A stretch of DNA of 20,041 nucleotides. It comes from JAVVEZ01 sp032250895 (GTDB lineage: Bacteria > Pseudomonadota > Gammaproteobacteria > Pseudomonadales > Pseudohongiellaceae). The stretch's first letter is position 1, and each line of letters begins with the position of its first letter. The translations under genes were made by a program, and so were the position numbers. Location: the NCBI GenBank assembly GCA_032250895.1, contig JAVVEZ010000067.1, positions 1 to 20,041 on the forward strand, given 5' to 3'. Below, piece by piece: positions 1-6,584 of the stretch. Under the pieces are notes generated by a model that did not search any database, was not told the DNA's origin, and worked only from the letters and a program-made list of their open reading frames with translations.

Positions 1-543
1 GGCTTTGCGGCAACAGCCCCGCAAAGGATAGCCTTGCGGTTTTTTCTGGCTATCGTGGGCGTGTTGTTTACGCTGTTTATTACCGCCTATTTTATCCGGA
101 TGGAGCTTGAAGATTGGCGTCCCATGCCGGAGTCGCCATTGTTATGGTTGAATACGCTGATTCTTTTCGTCAGCAGTGTCGTGTTGCAGTGGACCCGGGT
201 GATGATGAACCGTGGTTTGAAAAATAAAGTCAAAACAGGCTTTCTGATTGGCGCTGTGCTGACCCTTGGTTTTGTTTTTGGCCAGCTTTCAGTTTGGCAG
301 CAAATGAGTGCGGAAGGCTACTATCTGTACAACAATCCGGCCAATTCATTTTTTTATGTTCTTACCGGTATTCATGCATTGCATATTCTGGGAGGGCTCT
401 GGATCTGGACCTGGGCAGGTATCAGGCTGTGGTCGGGTACCGCTGTCGAAGGGATTCGCCTGAGTGTGGAACTGTGTGCGGTTTACTGGCATTTTCTGTT
501 ATTGGTCTGGCTGGTTCTATTTGCATTATTATCTTATACCTAG
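1..543 (+). CDS. Cytochrome c oxidase subunit III-like protein, first of two (5' end outside window)
   Basis: Integral membrane subunit of a heme-copper terminal oxidase; subunit III stabilises the catalytic subunit I and its proton uptake. The frame is open back to base 1, so the internal TTG at 34 is probably not the start and the gene is 5'-truncated by the window. About 180 residues are visible, with roughly five hydrophobic spans. The C-terminal half carries the family pattern: an aromatic SFFYVLTGIHALHILGG segment (around residues 104-122 counted from the TTG) and a final YWHFLLLVWL helix. It matches the same pattern in the following gene but is only moderately similar, so the two are paralogous rather than a recent duplicate. 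It lies 9 bp upstream of that gene, in one operon. Family assignment is firm; why two copies are needed is not known from the sequence. Confidence 0.85.
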   Translation, partial: GFAATAPQRIALRFFLAIVGVLFTLFITAYFIRMELEDWRPMPESPLLWLNTLILFVSSVVLQWTRVMMNRGLKNKVKTGFLIGAVLTLGFVFGQLSVWQQMSAEGYYLYNNPANSFFYVLTGIHALHILGGLWIWTWAGIRLWSGTAVEGIRLSVELCAVYWHFLLLVWLVLFALLSYT

Positions 544-552
544 GATGGATGT

Positions 553-1224
553 ATGACTGAGCAAACCATGAAAAATACCGGGCATTTACAAACGGTAATC
601 GCTGACTGGGCAGAGGAAAAACAGACTTTTCATGTGCCTTGGGGCAAGGTCATGATGTGGATTTTCCTGGTCAGTGATACCTTTATTTTTACCAGTTTTT
701 TGATTGGCTACATGAATGTCAGGTTGACGACGACCGAACCCTGGCCCTTTCCCAGTGAGGTGTTTGCGCTGACGCTCTTCGGTCAGAATGTTCCTCTCAT
801 CCTGATCGCCATCATGACTTTCATTTTGATTACCAGTAGCGGCACGATGGCTCTGGCGGTGCGTTATGCCCATTTTCGGGACAAGAAAAAAATTGCCATG
901 TTCATGCTGTTCACGGCGCTGTTTGGTGCGACCTTTGTGGGCATGCAGGCTTTCGAGTGGTCCAAACTGATTGCCGAGGGAGTCAGACCCTGGGGCAATC
1001 CCTGGGGAGCACCGCAATTTGGCTCGTCATTTTTCATGATTACCGGGTTTCATGGATTGCACGTTTCCATCGGTGTGATCTATCTGTCCACCGTGGCCCT
1101 GAAGGTGTTGAAAGGCGACTATGACAGGAAGAACAATTACGAAATCATCGAGATTGCCGGACTGTACTGGCACTTTGTGGATCTGGTCTGGGTATTCATC
1201 TTTGCATTTTTCTATTTATGGTAG
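553..1224 (+). CDS. coxC: Cytochrome c oxidase subunit III (second copy)
   Basis: Subunit III of an aa3-type cytochrome c oxidase in the inner membrane. The 223-residue product begins with a soluble stretch of about 30 residues, then several membrane spans. Family signatures are HVPWGKVMMWIFLVSDT near residues 28-44, a FEWSKLI segment near 135-141, the GSSFFMITGFHGLHV segment near 157-171 and the terminal YWHFVDLVWVFIF helix. The ATG at 553 follows the upstream stop by 9 bp. Its stop (1222-1224) overlaps an ATG at 1218 but leaves room for the better-spaced start of the next gene at 1233. Length is that of a short bacterial subunit III with five to seven spans rather than the longer mitochondrial type. 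The assignment is confident. Confidence 0.92.
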   Translation: MTEQTMKNTGHLQTVIADWAEEKQTFHVPWGKVMMWIFLVSDTFIFTSFLIGYMNVRLTTTEPWPFPSEVFALTLFGQNVPLILIAIMTFILITSSGTMALAVRYAHFRDKKKIAMFMLFTALFGATFVGMQAFEWSKLIAEGVRPWGNPWGAPQFGSSFFMITGFHGLHVSIGVIYLSTVALKVLKGDYDRKNNYEIIEIAGLYWHFVDLVWVFIFAFFYLW

Positions 1225-1232
1225 AGGCTCAT

Positions 1233-1598
1233 ATGGAACATTCGGAAGGTCAGCAGCATCCCATTGGGATTTATTTGAAAGTCTGGGCATTGCTTTTTGT
1301 GTTGAGTACCTTTTCCTATCTGGTGGATTATTTCAATTTTCAGGGACTGATGCGCTGGAGTCTGATTATAATTTTCATGCTGCTCAAGGCCGGGTTTATC
1401 GTTGCCGTTTTCATGCATGTGATGTGGGAACGCATGACACTGATCACCGCCATCCTGATGCCACCGCTCGCGCTGATGGTCTTGTTGGGTTTTATGACAT
1501 CGGAGGGCCACTACACCTTCGGTACCCGGGTAGATCATTTTGGGCAGCCGGTACAGGCCGAAAGAGTCCATGTCAGCGAGGCCGGGGAAGAGCATTGA
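1233..1598 (+). CDS. Cytochrome c oxidase subunit IV (prokaryotic COX4 type)
   Basis: Small membrane subunit of the oxidase, 121 residues from the preferred start. It shows the bacterial subunit IV layout: three hydrophobic spans (about residues 14-33, 41-62 and 70-88), with a VWALLFVLSTFSYLVDY first span, a KAGFIVAVFMHVMWE motif at the end of span two and a soluble His-containing tail. I chose ATG 1233 because AGAGG lies at 1223-1227, five bases upstream. The alternative ATG at 1218 would overlap the subunit III gene and add five residues (MVEAH). It belongs to the oxidase operon. The subunit is needed for assembly or stability in related oxidases rather than catalysis. Confidence 0.88.
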   Translation: MEHSEGQQHPIGIYLKVWALLFVLSTFSYLVDYFNFQGLMRWSLIIIFMLLKAGFIVAVFMHVMWERMTLITAILMPPLALMVLLGFMTSEGHYTFGTRVDHFGQPVQAERVHVSEAGEEH

Positions 1599-1678
1599 TT
1601 TTGTTGTGAGCCACTGTGATGCTCTTGTCCTTTGGAGTGGAAAAATGAGGGATTTTATCCCGTCTGGAGTCGTGGGAA

Positions 1679-2296
1679 ATTCATAAAAATCTGCTTTCAA
1701 TCCTGCTTTTTTTCTGCCTGCCGATATTTTGCATACAGGTTTATGCGCATGGCAGTGTCACCCCCGAAGCTGACCTGTGCGTCATTAAAATTGGTTATTA
1801 CCGGGCCCATTTCAAAATTTTTCTGCCGCAGGCCCGGCAACAGCAGGAATTTTGTGAGGATTTGCCGGAGGTTGGTGAAGCCATCTTCGTCATGGAGTAT
1901 ATACACGGGGATCTGGGCAGCGTTCCCATTGATTTTCGTATCATCAGGAACGAGACCGGTCTGGGACGTTTTGCCGGCCTGGAGGACGTTCAAAAAATTG
2001 ATGACCTCGACAGCCTCACCGTTTTTTATCAGGCCCCGGCAGTGGCGGCCGATGTGTTTACGGTCATCCACGAATTCAAGGAAGAGGGTGATTTCCTTGG
2101 TATCGTGACGGCGACCCGTGCCGGTACGGACCAGGTTTATTCCGCCGTGTTTCCTTTCGAGGTTGGCTTCACCGGTTTTGGACTCTGGCCGCTCTTCATT
2201 GTACTTGCGCTTGTCATCCAGTTTGCTTACTGGCTGATGAATGGCGGCTATAGCCGCTGGCGTCAATCGTTCAAACCGGAGTCTGGGCATGCATGA
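1679..2296 (+). CDS. Unrecognised exported, C-terminally membrane-anchored protein of the oxidase operon (start uncertain)
   Basis: I do not recognise this family. The reading frame is open from 1649 to 2296 and codes protein-like sequence throughout, but has no ATG, GTG or TTG before the TTG at 1862, which would remove a convincing signal peptide (KNLLSILLFFLPIFCIQVYA, then HGSVTPEADLC). I place the start at ATT 1679, with GGAG nine bases upstream at 1666-1669, giving about 205 residues. A frameshift from the ATG at 1645 is the main alternative. The mature part has two cysteines (DLC and FCED), is rich in acidic and aromatic residues, and ends with a hydrophobic span (FGLWPLFIVLALVIQFAYWL) and a short cytoplasmic tail. 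Its stop overlaps the next gene. Position suggests a periplasmic assembly or metal-handling factor for the oxidase; that is inference only. Confidence 0.6.
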   Translation: MHKNLLSILLFFCLPIFCIQVYAHGSVTPEADLCVIKIGYYRAHFKIFLPQARQQQEFCEDLPEVGEAIFVMEYIHGDLGSVPIDFRIIRNETGLGRFAGLEDVQKIDDLDSLTVFYQAPAVAADVFTVIHEFKEEGDFLGIVTATRAGTDQVYSAVFPFEVGFTGFGLWPLFIVLALVIQFAYWLMNGGYSRWRQSFKPESGHA

Positions 2297-2738
2297 ACAT
2301 TCGGTAAAGAAACGGGCCGGATGGCCGGTCTCAATCCTGCTTTCCGTTCTCCTCATGGTACTGGCCTCAACTCTTGTTGCGGCTGAGCGGGATAGCACAG
2401 GGCCATCAGAGCGCACCTGGCCCTCTGTCGGGGGTGCCTTTCGTGTCGGCTATCGCAGTGAACTCGCCCCCATCGTAATCAATCGGATCCATCATTGGGT
2501 TCTGCATGTGGAAACCAGCGCTGGACAAGCCCTGACGGATGCCCAGCTGAGTGTCAGTGGCGGTATGCCCGCCCATAATCACGGCATGCCGACCAGTCCG
2601 CGTATGACACAGAACCTGGGCAATGGCGACTATCTGTTGGAAGGCATGCGCTTCCATATGATGGGTCACTGGGAGATCAAGGTGGGTATCGAGGCTGATG
2701 GCATCAGTGATGTGGTAACGATTCCCTTGGATCTATGA
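2289..2738 (+). CDS. YtkA/FixH-like periplasmic protein, probable copper-handling accessory of the oxidase
   Basis: 149 residues from ATG 2289, which has GGAG seven bases upstream (2278-2281) and overlaps the end of the previous gene. An N-terminal hydrophobic stretch (about residues 13-31, ending in VAA) is a signal peptide or anchor. The rest is a single immunoglobulin-like domain resembling the YtkA/FixH group, with the typical line from VLHVETSAGQALTDAQLSVSG to the end. Histidine and methionine clusters, GMPAHNHGMPT near residues 93-103 and MRFHMMGHWEI near 122-132, are what I would expect of a copper-binding site. Its stop codon and the next start overlap as ATGA. The fold assignment is moderately strong. 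Delivery of copper to the oxidase is inferred from motifs and neighbours, not demonstrated. Confidence 0.72.
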   Translation: MHEHSVKKRAGWPVSILLSVLLMVLASTLVAAERDSTGPSERTWPSVGGAFRVGYRSELAPIVINRIHHWVLHVETSAGQALTDAQLSVSGGMPAHNHGMPTSPRMTQNLGNGDYLLEGMRFHMMGHWEIKVGIEADGISDVVTIPLDL

Positions 2739-4012
2739 ACCAGACCGGCCCAGGCAAGAAAATAGCGGGCTCAGTGCTGGTGCTGGGTTTGCTGGCTGGA
2801 GTCTGGCATTTATCGAATAAGCCTGAGCCTGCACCCTGGTCGGAAAGCGAAATAGCAATATTGACCTCATTGTCACTTGCCAGTCTGCCTCCCCTGGCCC
2901 CGGACCCCTCCAATGCCGTGGCGGATGATCCTCTCGCCGCAGAACTGGGCCGGGCGTTGTTTTCCGACTCTCGTCTGAGTGGCCAGGGCAATGTCTCCTG
3001 TGCCACCTGCCACCAGCCAGACAGGTATTTCACTGATGGCCTGGTCAAGGGGCGGGCACTCGGCGTTTCAAAACGGCATACGCCAAGTCTTCTCGGGATC
3101 GCCTATAGCCCCTGGTTTTATTGGGATGGTCGCAGGGACAGTCAATGGTCACAGGCACTTTCCCCATTGGAAGATCCCGCTGAACATGGCGGAAACCGCA
3201 TGCAATATGTCCGCCTGATTGCCACAGACCCCGAGTATCGGAAGGCTTATACACGGCTGTTCGGCATGCCGCCTGATTTTTCCGATCACAAACGCTTTCC
3301 GGAGGCCGCTGCACCGGTCGCCAGGCTTGACTGGCGAAGGGCCTGGCAGACAATGAGCAGTGCAGATCAGCATCGGGTCAACCAGGTCTTTGCCAACATG
3401 GGTAAGATGCTGGCCGCTTACGAACGTAGCTTGTTGCCGCAGCCAGCGCGCTTTGATGCTTATGTAGCGGCCGTGCGAGAGAATGACGAAACAGCACAGC
3501 ACAGTTTGTTCAACAGAGACGACGTGGCAGGATTGCGTCTTTTTATCGGGCCGGCAAACTGCACCCAATGTCACAACGGCCCCTTGCTGACCAATAATGC
3601 CTTCCATAACACCGGCGTTCTTCCCGCCCCGGGAGAAGTACCGGACCGGGGGCGCAGCGAAGGAGTCGAGCAGGCCCTGGCGGACCCCTTCAACTGCCTG
3701 GGCCGCTACAGTGATGATCCGGCCCGTCAATGCCCGGAGCTGACCTACGTGCGCAAGGGTATTGAATTGCTGGGTGCGATGAAAACACCATCCCTGCGCA
3801 ATGTTGCAGACACCGCACCTTACATGCACAAGGGACAGCTGGCAACGCTGTCCGAGGTGTTACAGCACTATAATCGTGCCTCAGTTGCGCTCATTGGCCA
3901 TAATGAGGCCAAGCCATTGATGCTTGGCTCTCGTGAACTCCGGCAACTGGAAGCCTTTTTGAACACGCTGACAGGACCGTCCATGGCAGCAAGCGCCGTC
4001 CCAGAACATTGA
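2735..4012 (+). CDS. Di-heme cytochrome c peroxidase / MauG-family protein
   Basis: Periplasmic or membrane-tethered di-heme c-type protein of 425 residues. It has a hydrophobic N-terminal segment (about 9-26), two heme-attachment motifs (CATCH at 89-93 and CTQCH at 276-280), the FYWDGR segment near 128-133 typical of the family, and the C-terminal TPSLRNVADTAPYMHKGQ segment near 351-368. Known members reduce hydrogen peroxide with electrons from cytochromes, or oxidise protein substrates as MauG does; the sequence alone does not separate these. An extra Cys pair (FNC near 321 and RQC near 333) between the second heme and the C-terminal motif may form a disulphide. The ATG overlaps the previous stop (ATGA), so translation is probably coupled to the oxidase operon, in which this is the last gene. 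Confidence 0.88.
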   Translation: MNQTGPGKKIAGSVLVLGLLAGVWHLSNKPEPAPWSESEIAILTSLSLASLPPLAPDPSNAVADDPLAAELGRALFSDSRLSGQGNVSCATCHQPDRYFTDGLVKGRALGVSKRHTPSLLGIAYSPWFYWDGRRDSQWSQALSPLEDPAEHGGNRMQYVRLIATDPEYRKAYTRLFGMPPDFSDHKRFPEAAAPVARLDWRRAWQTMSSADQHRVNQVFANMGKMLAAYERSLLPQPARFDAYVAAVRENDETAQHSLFNRDDVAGLRLFIGPANCTQCHNGPLLTNNAFHNTGVLPAPGEVPDRGRSEGVEQALADPFNCLGRYSDDPARQCPELTYVRKGIELLGAMKTPSLRNVADTAPYMHKGQLATLSEVLQHYNRASVALIGHNEAKPLMLGSRELRQLEAFLNTLTGPSMAASAVPEH

Positions 4013-4053
4013 ATCGGTATTCGGCAGGCCCGCTTCTTCGCTTCTTTTGCAAA

Positions 4054-6291
4054 TCAAAAGCGCCGTGTGACATCGAAGCCCCAACTGCGCAAGGGCGCCC
4101 GAAATGTGAAGCCTCCCGGAGAAAATTCGCTGTTATAGTGATTGTCGGTAAGATTTTTTGACCATCCAGTCAGAGTCCAGTCATCGTTTTGCAGGGACGC
4201 ACGCAGATCCAGCAGGTTGACCGGGTCTCGCGATGTGGTGTTGAAAGGTTCCCACCAGGTTCTGCCCAGACGCTGATAATCTGCCCTGAACACCAGATCC
4301 AAGTTGAACAATTGCGTAGGATAACGGTATTCCAGCCCTATATTGGAGGTCACCCGTGTCACCAGCGGGGATTCGTTACCCAGGGCGGCATCATCCACAA
4401 AACGTTTTATCTTGCTGTCGTTGAAGCCGATGCCGGCGTCGAGAATGAGCCCGTCAGTCACCAGTGCTTCCATACTTATTTCAAAGCCATTGTGTTTGAC
4501 TTTGCCGATGGTTCCCAGGTTTTGCGTGGAGTTTTCCGCGATGAATACGAAAAAAGGTTCGCCTTTTGACGAGGTGTGATAGGCGGCGAAGTTGAGATTC
4601 AGCCGCTGATCCAGAAGCTGGGTTTTCAAGCCCAGTTCCACGGTACGGGCTGTTTGTGCCTCGAAAATATCATCCACGCCGGCAATGCCGAGCCGTGCGG
4701 CCACGGACGCAACGCCGGTCTGGTTGAAACCGCCGGAACGAAAACCTTTTCCCCAACTGCTGTAGATGGTAACCGTATCGGTCGGTTGATAACGCAGGGT
4801 GAATTTAGGTTGAATCGAATCGAAGCGGGTGCTGCGTCTCTCCCCTTCAAAAGCCGTGGGATCAGGCAAGCAGGGTGTGGGAGTGAAGCCGTCGGGAAAA
4901 CACAGGGGGGCATCAGGCGTCAATGTGGTGATGTCGCGTTGGTCATTGTCGTAGCGGATGGCGGCTTCCGCCTGCCAGTAGTCGTTGATGTCGTAGACCA
5001 GGTCACCGAAAAAGGCGAAGGCGAAATTATCCTGCTTGTCCGACAGAAAAGAAGTCGGCAGATTCAAGGGGTTGCTGCTGGGGTTGCGCTTCTCCGGGTC
5101 GATGCCATTACCGGTATCGAAGCGGGTGCTCAAGGAAACGAAACGGTCGGTGGAAATGAAATAACTGCCGACTACCCAACGCAGACTCTGGGTATCGGGC
5201 GAGGTCAGCCTGAATTCCTGACTGATGGCATCGGTTTTGAACAAGCTGACCTGATTCAGGTCCAGCGGAAAGCCGAGCAGATTGGCCAGGAAGGAATCCG
5301 GAATAGGCAGAAAATCAAAGGCATCTCCGGAACTGAACTCATCAGTCTTGTTCCAGGCGGTGACCGAGGTCAGGGTCGCGAAATCCATGTCATATTGCAT
5401 TTTCAGGGATGCATTGTAACTGTCACGCTCGTTTTTACCGGGGTTGTTGACCCGTATCGGCAGAATCTCATCCACGTCTTCGGTGATGGCGAAGGCGAAA
5501 GCCCGGGAATTGGTAAGAATCACGTTGCCGATCAGGTCGGCGGAGAAATTCTCCAATGGCTCCCACAGCAGGCGCACGCGCGTGGAGAAATCTTCGAAGG
5601 CATCCGCTTCGTTATCGAGAAAGGTATTGGGCACTATGCCATCGGTATCCTTGTAAGAGGTGCCGATACGGTACTTGAGTGTATCCGTAATGGGACCGGC
5701 GGCGGTGGCGCGTACCCGGAAGCCAGGCCCATTGTCGGCACCCACTTTGATGCTGCCCTCGAAGTCGTCGCTGGGGGCCAGGGTATCGACGATAATGGCT
5801 CCACCAATGGCATTGCGACCGTAGAGGGCACCCTGTGGGCCTTTCAGCACTTCAATGTGCTCGATGTCGAACAATTCCACGTTGAACATCTCGGGATTGC
5901 TTTGCAGTACACCATCGACGACGACCGCCACGGAAGGTTCGCTGTTGCGTGCCTGTCCGATGCCGCGCGCGACGATGAAGGAGACGCCCTGATTCTGGGT
6001 TTGTACCATTTGTACGTTGGGCGTGAGATTGATGAAATCCTGGGGTCGTTCTATGCCACTGGAGGCTATTCTGTCTTCCGAAAAGGCGGTAACCGTAACG
6101 GGCACATCCTGAGAGGATTCCGTACGTTTACGTGCGGTTACCACGATTTCTTCCAGCACCGGTCCGCTGCTCTGAGCGAAGGCTCCAGCGGAAAAGATCA
6201 GCAGACTGGCGAAGAGAAACTCGGCCCGGAAGGACTGGGACAAGGCAGTTTTTTTGCGAAGCGGAAATGGAACCCCTTGGTGTTTTAGCAT
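4054..6291 (-). CDS. TonB-dependent outer-membrane receptor, substrate unknown
   Basis: 745-residue outer-membrane transporter that uses TonB energy to import a scarce ligand. It has a signal peptide ending near residue 39 (SAGAFA, then QSS), a TonB-box-like EEIVVTA at 47-53 followed by ARKR, and a plug domain that includes VARGIGQ, a VDGV segment, and IEHIEVLKGPQGALYGRNAIGGAI. A long beta-barrel follows, ending in an aromatic strand with terminal phenylalanine (FDVTRRF). Start ATG at 6291 has AAGGA ten bases upstream. It is convergent with the peroxidase gene (41 bp gap) and divergent from the antiporter. No adjacent siderophore, heme or sugar genes reveal the ligand. The family call is firm. 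Iron, copper or an organic nutrient are all possible, and the setting among oxidase genes is not enough to choose. Confidence 0.93.
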   Translation of the reverse strand: MLKHQGVPFPLRKKTALSQSFRAEFLFASLLIFSAGAFAQSSGPVLEEIVVTARKRTESSQDVPVTVTAFSEDRIASSGIERPQDFINLTPNVQMVQTQNQGVSFIVARGIGQARNSEPSVAVVVDGVLQSNPEMFNVELFDIEHIEVLKGPQGALYGRNAIGGAIIVDTLAPSDDFEGSIKVGADNGPGFRVRATAAGPITDTLKYRIGTSYKDTDGIVPNTFLDNEADAFEDFSTRVRLLWEPLENFSADLIGNVILTNSRAFAFAITEDVDEILPIRVNNPGKNERDSYNASLKMQYDMDFATLTSVTAWNKTDEFSSGDAFDFLPIPDSFLANLLGFPLDLNQVSLFKTDAISQEFRLTSPDTQSLRWVVGSYFISTDRFVSLSTRFDTGNGIDPEKRNPSSNPLNLPTSFLSDKQDNFAFAFFGDLVYDINDYWQAEAAIRYDNDQRDITTLTPDAPLCFPDGFTPTPCLPDPTAFEGERRSTRFDSIQPKFTLRYQPTDTVTIYSSWGKGFRSGGFNQTGVASVAARLGIAGVDDIFEAQTARTVELGLKTQLLDQRLNLNFAAYHTSSKGEPFFVFIAENSTQNLGTIGKVKHNGFEISMEALVTDGLILDAGIGFNDSKIKRFVDDAALGNESPLVTRVTSNIGLEYRYPTQLFNLDLVFRADYQRLGRTWWEPFNTTSRDPVNLLDLRASLQNDDWTLTGWSKNLTDNHYNSEFSPGGFTFRAPLRSWGFDVTRRF

Positions 6292-6335
6292 AATCGGGAC
6301 ATCCTTTTTGATTAATGGCGTTATGAATTCCCCAC

Positions 6336-6349
6336 GTGATCGCGATCAA
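6336..6349. promoter_or_regulatory. Candidate FNR/ANR-type box upstream of the TonB-dependent receptor
   Basis: GTGAT-CGCG-ATCAA matches the FNR/ANR consensus TTGAT-N4-ATCAA at nine of ten specified bases and sits inside the perfect 12-bp palindrome TGATCGCGATCA. It lies about 45 bp upstream of the receptor start codon and 236 bp from the antiporter start. A CRP-like reading (CGTGA-N6-TCAAG) is weaker. With no mapped promoter, the direction of control cannot be given. Confidence 0.35.
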
Positions 6350-6490
6350 GACATCATTTTCGTATAGCGAAACATGATTTTGGTGCAGGCTATTCAATTC
6401 AAAAACAAAAGTCAACAACTTGTTCCGACTGTATGGAGAACGTAGCCGATAGTGTTGCTTTGACCGGAAAATACCAGAATCGCCCGGCAT

Positions 6491-6504
6491 CAATATCAAT
6501 ATTG
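6491..6504. repeat. Short perfect inverted repeat in the divergent intergenic region
   Basis: CAATAT-CA-ATATTG, six-base arms with a two-base centre, lies in the 293-bp region between the divergent receptor and antiporter genes, 81 bp before the antiporter's first ATG. Size and position fit a dimeric regulator's operator, but such AT-rich palindromes also occur by chance. Apart from this and the box at 6336 I see no convincing -35/-10 pair in the region. Confidence 0.3.
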
Positions 6505-6584
6505 TTTGTTGCGAATTCAGTCCCTCATCGAGACATTCCCGTTGAGTTTAGCAGCAGACGTCTGAAAGTCCAGGCAGATAGGGT

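Noticed and set aside
1632..2108. 158-codon + strand frame from TTG 1632 as the gene after subunit IV
   Set aside because: The overlapping frame ending at 2296 has a signal peptide, balanced protein composition and a C-terminal membrane span, and overlaps the next gene in operon style.
1862..2296. TTG 1862 as the start of the unknown oxidase-operon gene
   Set aside because: It would remove a good signal peptide and about 60 residues of coding-like sequence; the start must lie further upstream.
4044..4060. CTTTTG-CAAAT-CAAAAG hairpin as a terminator between the peroxidase and receptor genes
   Set aside because: The stem is only six mostly A-T pairs, lacks a T tract and overlaps the receptor's 3' coding end.
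4576..6288. Long open frame (570 codons) on the + strand
   Set aside because: It is antisense to the TonB-dependent receptor, whose plug and barrel motifs are unmistakable; the + strand translation has no recognisable domain.
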